From G963677085 sp963677085 (GTDB taxonomy: Bacteria > Planctomycetota > Planctomycetia > Pirellulales > Thermoguttaceae): a DNA stretch of 64,000 nt. The notes below the pieces were generated by a model, which was not told the DNA's origin, did no database searches, and saw only the letters and a program-made list of their open reading frames with translations. Position numbers and translations under genes: made by a program. Shown piece after piece: positions 8,487-17,069 of the stretch (position 1 is the first letter of the stretch; each line of letters starts with the position of its first letter). The stretch is taken from positions 62,001 to 126,000 of the forward strand of contig CAXXFH010000006.1 of assembly GCA_963677085.2 (NCBI GenBank). The letters run 5' to 3'.

Positions 8487-9905
8487 ATGTCCGACCCAAA
8501 AGGAAGCCTGGCCTATCTCACCCGGGTGTGCCTAGTGGCCACCTTGGGTGGGTTGCTCTTTGGCTACGATACGGCGGTAATCGCCGGGGCTATCGGGTTT
8601 TTGCAGACGCATTTCGAGTTGACCGCCGCGATGAAAGGCTGGACGGCTTCCTGTGCGCTGGCCGGGTGTGTTGTTGGTGTGGTGATGGCCGGGCCGGTCA
8701 GCGACCGCTTTGGGCGACGCAACACACTACTGTTGGCGGCCGTACTGTTTCTGATCTCGGCCGTCGGCTCGGCGCTACCTCGCACACTGACCGAGTTCAT
8801 TGTCTTCCGTTTCGTCGGTGGGTTAGGCGTGGGAGCGGCGTCGATGACCAGCCCGCTGTACATCGCCGAAATCAGCCCCGCACGGATCCGCGGACGGATG
8901 GTCTCGGTCAACCAATTGGCCATTGTCTCTGGCATGTTGGTGGTTTACTTCGTCAACTACTTCATCGCCTTGTACGGCCAGCGTGTGGATGGCATCTCGG
9001 CGGTTGCCGCCGTCGACTCGTGGAATGTCGTTTATGGTTGGCGTTGGATGTTCGGCTCGGAAACGATTCCGGCGCTGGGGTTGATGTTTCTTCTGTTCTT
9101 CGTGCCGGAGAGTCCTCGTTGGCTGACGAAGCAGGGCCACGCCGACCGGGCTCGGGCGATCCTTGCTCGCATCGACGGCCCCGACCACGCCCAACGCGAG
9201 ATGGCCGAAATCACCGACGCCCTGGCCCACGAGAGCCCGTCGCTGGTCCAACTCTTCCATCCTGGCATGCGACTGGTGCTCACAATCGGCATCGTGTTGG
9301 CCGTGCTGCAGCAGGTGACCGGGATCAATGTGTTCTTGTACTACGCTCCCGAAATACTCAAGACGATGGCCGGGACCCAGGTTGATACCGCGATGCTGCA
9401 GACCGTGGTGGTCGGTGCGGTCAATCTGTTGTTCACGCTGCTGGCCATCGCGACCGTCGACCGGCTGGGCCGCAAGCCGTTGATGATCGTCGGCGCCGCC
9501 GGGATGGGCATCTCGCTCACGGCGATCGGCGGGGCCGTATTCTTCAATCAACTGGCCGCTTGGGTGTTGATCTTCATTTTGGGCTACATCGCCTGCTTTG
9601 CGATGTCGGTGGGTCCGGTCACTTGGGTGATTCTCGCGGAGATTTTCCCCACCAAAATCCGCGGTCGGGCGATGGCGTTGGCCACCTTTTTTCTCTGGGT
9701 AGCCAACCTGCTTGTCTCTCAAACCTTTCCCATGATGGACGACAACCCGTGGCTCGTCGAGCGATTTCACCATGGGTTTCCCTTCTTCATCTACGCCGTG
9801 TTTTGCGTGTTACTGGTAGCGTTTGTCGCGGTTGCCGTACCCGAGACCAAGGGCAGAACGCTGGAGGAAATCGAGAAGTACTGGCGAAAGTCCACCCCAA
9901 AATAG
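8487..9905 (+). CDS. MFS sugar porter (xylose/glucose-type)
   Basis: A 472 aa inner-membrane proton-linked sugar transporter with 12 predicted helices. Family motifs are visible: LFGYDTAVIAGA near residue 22, DRFGRRNTLL near 72, the central PESPRWL near 205, QQVTGINVFLYYAPEI near 277, DRLGRKPLM near 328, and the C-terminal PETKGRTLEEIEKYW. It is on the same strand as the UroD-fold and DUF4838 genes (88 bp and about 210 bp gaps), forming a likely uptake and degradation unit. The exact sugar cannot be assigned. Confidence 0.93.
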   Translation: MSDPKGSLAYLTRVCLVATLGGLLFGYDTAVIAGAIGFLQTHFELTAAMKGWTASCALAGCVVGVVMAGPVSDRFGRRNTLLLAAVLFLISAVGSALPRTLTEFIVFRFVGGLGVGAASMTSPLYIAEISPARIRGRMVSVNQLAIVSGMLVVYFVNYFIALYGQRVDGISAVAAVDSWNVVYGWRWMFGSETIPALGLMFLLFFVPESPRWLTKQGHADRARAILARIDGPDHAQREMAEITDALAHESPSLVQLFHPGMRLVLTIGIVLAVLQQVTGINVFLYYAPEILKTMAGTQVDTAMLQTVVVGAVNLLFTLLAIATVDRLGRKPLMIVGAAGMGISLTAIGGAVFFNQLAAWVLIFILGYIACFAMSVGPVTWVILAEIFPTKIRGRAMALATFFLWVANLLVSQTFPMMDDNPWLVERFHHGFPFFIYAVFCVLLVAFVAVAVPETKGRTLEEIEKYWRKSTPK

Positions 9906-9975
9906 GAGAACTCGACGATGCTCCGAATGCTGCATTGCCAACGTGCCACTGGCGCTCAAGCCATCGCGTCACCTC

Positions 9976-10003
9976 GGGTTTCCAAACTCCGGCTTGGGAA
10001 CCC
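9976..10003 (+). repeat. Dispersed hairpin repeat, family A
   Basis: GGGTTTCCAA, CTCCGGC, TTGGGAACCC: inverted arms with one mismatch, in the gap before the DUF4838 gene. Its presence here argues against starting that gene at the upstream ATG at 9918. Confidence 0.75.
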
Positions 10004-10115
10004 ACTTCCAGCAAGCTCTACCCCCTCGGCGGTGAAGCAGCGCTTCGCGACAACAGATTCCCTGGCTCGTGCCCGGCAAACAAGAGCGAATCCGCGTCTG
10101 GAAACAAGGAAGTTC

Positions 10116-13103
10116 ATGTTCTTCGAAAACACGCGCCTGTTGCTGTTGATCGTGCTGAGTGGTTGTCTGGTCGCGGCATTGGGAACTAGCCGTGCTGACG
10201 CGGCCGAAACGACGATTGTTTGCGATGCCACCGCTTCTTCTGTTCAGAAGCTGGCCGCTCGTGAGCTACGGCGTTACGTCTACGTTTGCACCGGCGAAAA
10301 GCTTCCGATCATCGCCGAATTACCGGCCGCTAAGGATGTCCTGCTGATCGACGTCGATCCACAACTCGGCGAAGAACAATACCGCTTGAAGACCACCACC
10401 GAAGACGGCGGCGACCATAAACGTAAGATTCTGCGTATCTCGGGCGGAAGCGATGTGGCCGCGCTTTACGGAGTCTATCATTTTGCGGAACATCTCGGCG
10501 TGCGATTCTACCTGCACGGCGACGTCGTGCCCGACACACAAACTAAATTCGCGGTGCCCCAGATCGACGAAACGCATAAGCCGCTTTTCGACCGCCGCGG
10601 TATCCAGCCGTTCCACGACTTTCCCGAAGGTCCCGACTGGTGGAGCGCCGACGCCTACAAAGCCATTCTGGCCCAACTGCCCAAGCTGCGGATGAACTTC
10701 CTCGGACTGCACTGCTATCCCGAGGGCGGCGTGGGCCCCGAACCGCTGGTCTGGATCGGCCAGCCGAGCGACTTCGATGCCAAAGGCGACGTGCAGTTCA
10801 GTTACCCCGCCCGGCACTTCACCACGGCCAACCCCACGGGTGCCTGGGGTTATAAACCCCAAAAAACATTCGACTACCACTACGGCGCGGCCGCCCTGTT
10901 TCCCTCAGACGACTACGGCGACGCTTATATGCAGGGCATGAACCCTTGGCCCGAGCAATCGGTCGAACAGAGCAACGAATTATTTGGCCGCATGGGCACC
11001 TTTCTCGACGACGTATTCACCTTCGCACGCGGATTGGGTGTGAAAACCTGTGTTGGCACGGAAACGCCGTTGACGATCCCCACGCGAGTGAAAGAGCGTT
11101 TGAAGGCTCAGGGCAAAGATCCTTCGGACCCGAAGGTCGTCCAGGAGGTCTACGAGGGGCTGTTCCGCCGGATCATGGCAACGCATCCGTTGGACTACTA
11201 CTGGTTCTGGACGCCCGAGGGCTGGACTTGGCGCGGCGCCAAGCAAGAGCAGGTCGATGCCACGCTGGCCGACTTCCGTGCGGCCCTGGCCGCCCACCAA
11301 CGCACGGCAGCACCGTTTACGCTGGCTACGTGCGGTTGGGTGTTGGGACCGCCGCAAGATCGGGCTCTGTTCGATAATGTGCTGCCGAAGAATATGCCCA
11401 TTAGTTGCATCAATCGCGAGGTGGGCCATGCGCCGGTCGAGCCGGGCTTCGCCAACGTGAAGGGCCGACCCAAGTGGGCCATTCCCTGGTTGGAAGACGA
11501 CCCGGCCATGATCATCCCGCAATTGTGGGCGGGCCGCATGCGCCGCGATGCGGCCGATGCCCTGCGCTACGGTTGCACCGGCCTGCTGGGTATCCATTGG
11601 CGCACCCAGATATTGGGACCCAACGTCTCGGCACTGGCCCAAGCGGCCTGGGACCGGCAGGATTGGAATCCGACGTTCGGATCGCTCGACGACAAGCAAA
11701 CCGGCGCCGAGTCGGCCGAGCCGAAAACCGAAGGACCCTTGGGTGGTCGTTACGCACGATTTGTCGGCGTCGACTTCGCCGACACCGACGAAGACACTCT
11801 TTATCAAACCGTGCGCTACAATCTCGGCGGGTACCATTTCGAACTTCCCAATGGGACCTACCGTGTGACGTTGAAATTCTGCGAGCCACACTACACGAGC
11901 ACCCACCGTCGGGCGTTTGGCGTGTCGCTACAGGGCGCGAAGGTGGTCGACACGCTCGATATCTTTCGCCGCGTCGGCCGCAACAAAGCACTCGATCTCT
12001 CTTTCGACAATATCCCAGTGACCGACGGCTGGCTCCGAGTCGACTTCGACTGCCAAACCGAATACCCGTGTATCGCAGGCATTGTCGTCGCGGGCGAGAA
12101 AACCACGCGCAAAATCAACTGCGGCGGCCCGGCCTGGCAAGGTTACGCCGCCGATTGGCCGGCCTCGGATAAGGTTGGGCCACCCCGGGGTCTGCCGGTC
12201 GACGATTTCTACCGCGATTGGGCAGCCGTGCAGTTTGGCGACGAAGTGGCCCAACCAGTGGCCGAGATCTTCACCGCGATCGACGGCCAATTGCCGCGAC
12301 CATCCACTTGGGTGAAAGGACCCGGCGGGATCAAACCTAACGAACGTTCTTGGGATAACGTCGAGCGTGAGTATGCGTTTGTCGATCGGCTCGAACAGCT
12401 TCGCCCGCGGGTTCGCGGAGCAGGAAATCTCGAACGGTTCGATTATTGGCTCGACCAGTTTCGTTACTTGAAAGCTGTCGGACGGGTGAACTGCATTTGG
12501 TCTCAGTCCAACGCGGCCATCGCCCGAGCGAAAGGGGCCCAAACGGCCGAAGCTCGCAAGACAATCGCTCGCTCCGAAGCGCTGCCCTTGCGAATCGAAC
12601 TCGTCGAGGCCGTCACCGAAGTGCATCGCCATTTGCTCAACGCCACCTACACGCCCGGGGGCTTGGGCAACGTGACCAACTGGCAGCAACACATCCTGCC
12701 CACGCTGCTGGATGCGCCGGGCCAGGAGTTGGCCGCGCTGCTCGACGGGCCGTTGCCCGCGGAAGCGATGCCGTCGAACGAGTATCCCGGCCGCCCGCGA
12801 CTTTTCGTGCCGGTGGTGCGCAACGTGATCACGGCCGGTGAAACGTTGACGCTCGAAGTGGTCATTCTCGGTGCCACACCCACCGACGCCGCGTTGTACT
12901 GGCGACGGCTGGGCCCCGGGCAACTCGAGAAGGTTCCGCTTCGGCATGTTGCCCGGGGGGTGTATCGTGTTGCGTTTCCGGCTGGCGCAACCGACGACGA
13001 CCTGGAATATTACGTCGCGGCCAAGACGGCCTCGGGCGATACGCTGAAATTTCCTGCCACGGCCGATCGGCAAAACCAGACGGTTGTGGTGATCGACAAG
13101 TAG
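10116..13103 (+). CDS. Secreted DUF4838 glycosidase-like protein with malectin-like domain
   Basis: A 995 aa exported protein. The ATG at 10116 is chosen because AAGGAAG lies just upstream and the protein then starts with a signal peptide (MFFENTRLLLLIVLSGCLVAALG). Residues about 40-170 resemble the alpha-glucuronidase-type N-domain found before DUF4838 (KLAARELRRYVYVCTGEKLP). A DUF4838-like barrel follows (about 180-540, with YWFWTPEGWTW). A malectin-like carbohydrate-binding region is at about 545-680 (VRYNLGGYHFELPNGTYRV, GWLRVDF), then a helical region and a terminal beta-domain. It probably acts on glycans outside the cytoplasm, supplying the neighbouring sugar porter. Confidence 0.85.
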   Translation: MFFENTRLLLLIVLSGCLVAALGTSRADAAETTIVCDATASSVQKLAARELRRYVYVCTGEKLPIIAELPAAKDVLLIDVDPQLGEEQYRLKTTTEDGGDHKRKILRISGGSDVAALYGVYHFAEHLGVRFYLHGDVVPDTQTKFAVPQIDETHKPLFDRRGIQPFHDFPEGPDWWSADAYKAILAQLPKLRMNFLGLHCYPEGGVGPEPLVWIGQPSDFDAKGDVQFSYPARHFTTANPTGAWGYKPQKTFDYHYGAAALFPSDDYGDAYMQGMNPWPEQSVEQSNELFGRMGTFLDDVFTFARGLGVKTCVGTETPLTIPTRVKERLKAQGKDPSDPKVVQEVYEGLFRRIMATHPLDYYWFWTPEGWTWRGAKQEQVDATLADFRAALAAHQRTAAPFTLATCGWVLGPPQDRALFDNVLPKNMPISCINREVGHAPVEPGFANVKGRPKWAIPWLEDDPAMIIPQLWAGRMRRDAADALRYGCTGLLGIHWRTQILGPNVSALAQAAWDRQDWNPTFGSLDDKQTGAESAEPKTEGPLGGRYARFVGVDFADTDEDTLYQTVRYNLGGYHFELPNGTYRVTLKFCEPHYTSTHRRAFGVSLQGAKVVDTLDIFRRVGRNKALDLSFDNIPVTDGWLRVDFDCQTEYPCIAGIVVAGEKTTRKINCGGPAWQGYAADWPASDKVGPPRGLPVDDFYRDWAAVQFGDEVAQPVAEIFTAIDGQLPRPSTWVKGPGGIKPNERSWDNVEREYAFVDRLEQLRPRVRGAGNLERFDYWLDQFRYLKAVGRVNCIWSQSNAAIARAKGAQTAEARKTIARSEALPLRIELVEAVTEVHRHLLNATYTPGGLGNVTNWQQHILPTLLDAPGQELAALLDGPLPAEAMPSNEYPGRPRLFVPVVRNVITAGETLTLEVVILGATPTDAALYWRRLGPGQLEKVPLRHVARGVYRVAFPAGATDDDLEYYVAAKTASGDTLKFPATADRQNQTVVVIDK

Positions 13104-13127
13104 CCTGGCGGCTGCGAGTTGATCGTT

Positions 13128-13155
13128 ACGTTGTTGGCCGGCACGTTGTTGGCCG
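13128..13155 (+). repeat. Short tandem repeat ACGTTGTTGGCCG
   Basis: Two exact 13 bp units (13128-13140 and 13143-13155) separated by GC, in the 183 bp gap after the DUF4838 gene. No function seen. Confidence 0.6.
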
Positions 13156-13286
13156 TCACAGTGATTGGTCGCGCTCGGCGCAGTCTATACCGTAAAAACC
13201 CTACCCCACCATTGACGCCCCCTTGCCCTTGGTTAGGCTGAACCGGGTTGGAACCCGTGGATCTCCTGTCAATCGAGAGGGTGAAA

Positions 13287-14288
13287 ATGATGAAAATATT
13301 GGCCATTACCGCGGTGCTGTTGTTCGGTTGCCTTGGAGTTGTACAGGCGGGACCTGTCGTGCCAAAGCACATTGCCAAGGACGCCGTCTGGTTCGGGCAC
13401 GTGAACGTCGACGCGATTCGGAAACTCGAGTTGGTTCAGCAATGCAAGGACAAATGGTGCGACGACGAATCGTGTGCGGCCAAGGTGAAGAAGATCACGG
13501 CCAAACTCGGCATGAACCCAGTGGAGGATCTGCGGGGCGTCACAGTCTACGCGAACCAGTACGAGGGAAGAAACTGCACCGCGCTGGTGTACGTGCAAAA
13601 CCTTGATCGAAAGGTTCTGCTGGCATCGTTCGAAAAGGAACATCCCGAACATCAGACAACCGAATACGGCGAGCGCACCCTCTACGCCTGGACGGCCAAG
13701 CACTGCGGCAAAGAAGAAAAGCTCTGCAGCGCGTTTGGCAGCGACACGCTGCTTGTCATTAGCACGGATCTTGCCAACCTGAAAGCGGCGTTGGATGTGG
13801 TCGACGACAAGAGGGAAGGCCTCGCCAAAGACGCCGAGCTGTTGGCTGGTGTGAAAAAGCGGGCTTTGTGCGTGTCGCGGGCGATGAATGTGCCGGCTGA
13901 ATACCGCGGGACAACCACGTGTCCCGTTCTGCGCAACTGCACGGCAGGGTTCGTCCAGTGGTCGGAAAAAAATGGCACCATCACCGGCCGGTACCAACTT
14001 ACGACCGTCTCTGAAGACGCGGCCGACGACTTCAAAGCGGTGATTGCCGGCTTCAAAGCAATGGCGACACTCCGCTTCGGAGGAATCGAACCGGTCGAAA
14101 AATTGATCGCTGGGCTGAAATGCCGTAGAAAAAACTCGTCGATGCTGCTTTGCTGGAAAGCAACAACCGACGATATCCACGCCGCCATCAAAGCCGTGAT
14201 GGAACTGAAGAAGCCGAAGAAAGTCGAAGAAAAACCGGCCGAAGAGGCCGAACCGGCAGCCAAATCGCAGCCGAACGCTGAAATGTGA
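13287..14288 (+). CDS. Secreted protein of unknown function
   Basis: A 333 aa protein with a signal peptide (MMKILAITAVLLFGCLGVVQA). The start at 13287 has GAGAGGG 4 bases upstream; a second ATG follows at 13290. The mature protein is mixed alpha/beta with a Cys-containing early segment (CKDKWCDDESC) and a charged Lys/Glu-rich C-terminal tail (KKPKKVEEKPAEEAEPAAK). No domain could be named with confidence. Similar proteins that measure as repeated about 140 aa halves occur in Planctomycetes, but that is a recollection, not a search. It stands alone between the glycosidase and metal-efflux genes. Confidence 0.75.
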   Translation: MMKILAITAVLLFGCLGVVQAGPVVPKHIAKDAVWFGHVNVDAIRKLELVQQCKDKWCDDESCAAKVKKITAKLGMNPVEDLRGVTVYANQYEGRNCTALVYVQNLDRKVLLASFEKEHPEHQTTEYGERTLYAWTAKHCGKEEKLCSAFGSDTLLVISTDLANLKAALDVVDDKREGLAKDAELLAGVKKRALCVSRAMNVPAEYRGTTTCPVLRNCTAGFVQWSEKNGTITGRYQLTTVSEDAADDFKAVIAGFKAMATLRFGGIEPVEKLIAGLKCRRKNSSMLLCWKATTDDIHAAIKAVMELKKPKKVEEKPAEEAEPAAKSQPNAEM

Positions 14289-14639
14289 CGGCCGAGTCAC
14301 AGAGTTACACGACCGTGCCGCTCAGACTGTGTCTCGTCGAACAAAGACGAATATCGGGATGCCATGCTCACGTGAAGCGCGGAAGCGTGGGCATGGCGGT
14401 GAGCGAAGCCGCAAGTGGCAATCTCTCTTCTGTCACAGTTTCTAACTCCCCACCCCCGACTCCTCGCTCCAGTTCGACTGCTCTATCCCAGAATAGGAAA
14501 ATGGCCTATATTTTCGGTGTCGACAGTGCGATCCTGCGACCGCCACCACCCACCGTGAGGGTGGGCCGCTAAGAACCAAGGCAATAGGATGGTTTGGGGT
14601 AACTTCCTACGCTTCGAGGCTGTGATGGGGAAGGCCGTG
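14289..14639. other. Intergenic region with two hairpins
   Basis: No gene seen. GCCATGCTCACG at 14361-14372 pairs with CGTGGGCATGGC at 14386-14397 (11 of 12 bp). CCCACC and GGGTGGG around GTGA form a smaller hairpin at 14549-14565. Either could terminate the preceding transcript, but neither has a T run. Confidence 0.6.
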
Positions 14640-15200
14640 ATGGGTCGCCTGATTCACCAAATCGCACTGAGCGCCGTCGCGCTGCACATCGTGGGGGGAT
14701 GCTGCTGGCATCACCACCACGAAGTGGCACGCGTCGATGGCCAGCAGGCGGTCGAGTGTGCGGGTGGCCATGACCACGCAGGGCGGCAGGGCCGCCAACC
14801 AAACCGGTGCTGCCGCACCCAGGCAGGAACCCGCTCCTGTTGGTCGCTAATCTTCGCGAAAAACTTAACGATCTTTGAGGTTAGTAGTACAGACCACGCT
14901 CAGGCAAACCGCGGCCACGTTCACGCCTCTTGCCAGCATGAATCCCACGGTTGCCTTCCGCCCGATGGTCAACCGCCTTGCCAGGAACCGACTTGCGACA
15001 ACCCAACGTGCAACTTCGTGCCGACGGACTCGCAGCGTTCGGTGGCGCCGTTGCTCGAACGGCTGGCTTGGTCGGCGTCTCCCACCATTGACACGGTCGA
15101 GTTGTCGGACTGCAATACGGCCGTTCGACTCTCCACGCATCCACCGGACCGCAGCACCGCGGTGCCACTCTCGTTGCTGAATCAAGTATTGCTACTTTGA
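14640..15200 (+). CDS. His/Cys-rich leader protein of the metal-efflux cluster, with embedded repeat
   Basis: A 186 aa protein starting with a hydrophobic segment (MGRLIHQIALSAVALHIVGG) and rich in metal-ligand residues (CCWHHHHE, ECAGGHDHAG, GHVHASCQHESHGC, CQEPTCDNPTC). GGGGAAGG just upstream supports the ATG at 14640 over 14589 or 14625. It directly precedes the CzcB-like and CzcA-like genes, so metal sensing, buffering or delivery is likely. About 40 residues in the middle (near QGRQPNRCC to IFEVSS) are encoded by a copy of dispersed repeat family B on the opposite strand, without breaking the frame. It may be a tolerated insertion or a gene in decay. Confidence 0.65.
   Translation: MGRLIHQIALSAVALHIVGGCCWHHHHEVARVDGQQAVECAGGHDHAGRQGRQPNRCCRTQAGTRSCWSLIFAKNLTIFEVSSTDHAQANRGHVHASCQHESHGCLPPDGQPPCQEPTCDNPTCNFVPTDSQRSVAPLLERLAWSASPTIDTVELSDCNTAVRLSTHPPDRSTAVPLSLLNQVLLL
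14774..14892 (-). repeat. Dispersed repeat family B, copy inside a reading frame
   Basis: The reverse strand matches 60003-60117 almost throughout: CTAACCTCAAAGATCGTTAA, then GATTAGCGACCA, TGCCTGGGTGCGG, GGTTTGGTTGGCGGCCCTGC. Edges are roughly 14774 and 14892, where similarity stops. It lies inside the 14640-15200 gene and keeps it open. Confidence 0.8.
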
Positions 15201-15325
15201 TTCTTGCGCTCTTTGCGATTCTCTTTTTTTCGCACGTATTGGCCTGCGCGCTGTCGAACGGTTGCGCGTCTCGAGCCAAATCGCTTTCTTGCTACGAAAC
15301 CAGCTCTCACAAGCCGGACAAATCT

Positions 15326-16987
15326 ATGGATACCACGCAGAAAAAAAACTCACGCCTCGATCGCCCCTCGTCTGGCACGACGGCTTCGCGCGAGACTGCC
15401 GGTCCGCGCAAACCGAGCCTTTGGCCGTTAATTCCCGTGCTCGCTATAGTCTTGTTGTGTCTGGCGCTCGCCTTAGTGGGACGCGGTTGGACGACCGTAA
15501 ACTTCCAACTACCGTCGTTCGCGGCTGGAGCAGCCAGCGCGAACGCCCCGGCCCACGATCACGGCACAGTCGACGACGATCACCACGACACAGACCACGA
15601 CCATGCGGCCCACAACCATGCTGACGACGACCATGCAGGCCATGACCCTGCGGCCGAAGGCGCGGCCCATTCGCATCCCGCCGACAGTCACCCGGGCCAC
15701 AGTCCGGAAACCTGTCTCGAACTGAACGAGCAGGCCAGCAAGAACGTGGGCTTGCAGTTGCTCACCGTGGAACCTCGCGCGTTCGATCGCACGATCAGCA
15801 TTCCGGCCAGCGTCGTGCCGCAGCCGGGGCGTACGGAGATCGACGTCTCGGCCCCCATGACAGGTATTGTGACGCGAATCTACGTGCTGCGGGGCGAAGC
15901 CGTACGGCCCGGCCAGCCGCTGTTCGATCTGCGACTCACGCACGAAGACCTCGTCGAAACGCAAAGCCGCTTCCTGCAAACGGCCGAACAGCTCGACGTG
16001 ATCAAGAAAGAGGTTGCCCGACTCGATAAAGTCACCTCCAGCGGAGCCGTGGCCGGCAAACGGCTGCTTGAACGCCAATATGAACAGCAAAAGACCGAGG
16101 CCGCACTTCGGGCACAACGCCAGGCGTTAATCCTCCACGGCCTTTCGCCCGCGCAGGTCGATGCGATTCTTACCAAGCGCCAACTCGTACAGCAAGTGAC
16201 CGTCGTCGCCCCGCGGAACAACGAGGTGGCCGACTCGAATGACGCTACCACACGACCAAAGGAAACGGCGTCCGAAAGTCCATCCATGGGTGTTTCGCAC
16301 CAATCTCCCTCCAAGGATACGACGGCTTCCCCATCGGCTTGTTATCTTCAGGTCACACGACTCGATGCAAGACAAGGACAGCACGTCGAGGCCGGCGCGC
16401 GGCTGGCCATGTTGGCCGATTACCGGCAGTTGTACATCGAGGGCAAGGCCTTTGCCCGCGACGCCGAACAGCTCACCACGGCGGCCAATCGCGATTGGCC
16501 GCTGGGTGCCGTTGTCGAGAATAACGGCGACAAGGGCCACACGCTCGAAGGGCTGAAGATTCTCTACGTGGAAAATGAAGTGGAGCGCGACAGTCGTGCC
16601 CTGCGATTTTATGTACCGCTGCCCAACGAACCGGTCCGCGAGGAAGTGGCGCCCGACGGCAGGCACTTCGTCGGCTGGCGTTACCGGCCCGGGCAACGTG
16701 TCGAGTTGCTGGTGCCCATCCAGCGGTGGTCGGACCGCATTGTGTTGCCGGTCGACGCCGTGGTGAAAGACGGGGCCGAATGGTTCGTCTTCCGTCGTGT
16801 TGCCGGCCACTTCCAGCGTTGCAGTGTCCACGTCGCCTATCGCGACCAGCATTGGGTAGTGCTCGGGTCGATCGACTGCGTGAAGCCAGGCGACGTGGTG
16901 GCCGCCAAAGGAGCCTACCAGTTGCATCTGGCTCTGAAAAACAAGAGCGGTCAGGGCATCGACCCCCACGCGGGACATAATCACTAG
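15326..16987 (+). CDS. CzcB/CusB-type periplasmic adaptor of heavy-metal RND efflux
   Basis: Membrane-fusion protein that links the inner-membrane RND pump to an outer-membrane channel. From the ATG at 15326 (MDTTQKKN) it is 553 aa. A transmembrane anchor lies at about residues 33-53 (LWPLIPVLAIVLLCLALALV). A His/Asp-rich metal-binding stretch (about 75-130, repeats of HDH and DDDHAGH) follows. Then come the lipoyl/barrel halves (ISIPASVVPQPGRTEIDVSA; PLFDLRLTHEDLVETQ; RPGQRVELLVP) and a His-rich end (HAGHNH). An upstream in-frame ATG at 15197 would overlap the previous gene; I prefer 15326. Zn, Co, Cd or Cu are all possible. Confidence 0.88.
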   Translation: MDTTQKKNSRLDRPSSGTTASRETAGPRKPSLWPLIPVLAIVLLCLALALVGRGWTTVNFQLPSFAAGAASANAPAHDHGTVDDDHHDTDHDHAAHNHADDDHAGHDPAAEGAAHSHPADSHPGHSPETCLELNEQASKNVGLQLLTVEPRAFDRTISIPASVVPQPGRTEIDVSAPMTGIVTRIYVLRGEAVRPGQPLFDLRLTHEDLVETQSRFLQTAEQLDVIKKEVARLDKVTSSGAVAGKRLLERQYEQQKTEAALRAQRQALILHGLSPAQVDAILTKRQLVQQVTVVAPRNNEVADSNDATTRPKETASESPSMGVSHQSPSKDTTASPSACYLQVTRLDARQGQHVEAGARLAMLADYRQLYIEGKAFARDAEQLTTAANRDWPLGAVVENNGDKGHTLEGLKILYVENEVERDSRALRFYVPLPNEPVREEVAPDGRHFVGWRYRPGQRVELLVPIQRWSDRIVLPVDAVVKDGAEWFVFRRVAGHFQRCSVHVAYRDQHWVVLGSIDCVKPGDVVAAKGAYQLHLALKNKSGQGIDPHAGHNH

Positions 16988-17069
16988 GATTTTTGATTGA
17001 TGATTTGGGATTTCTGATTTCCACGCCGCACTCCCCTAACTCCAAACACCTAACTCCCGACTCCTCCCC

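Noticed and set aside
9918..10115. 66 codon N-terminal extension of the DUF4838 gene
   Set aside because: It covers a family A repeat, while a good Shine-Dalgarno and signal peptide start at 10116.
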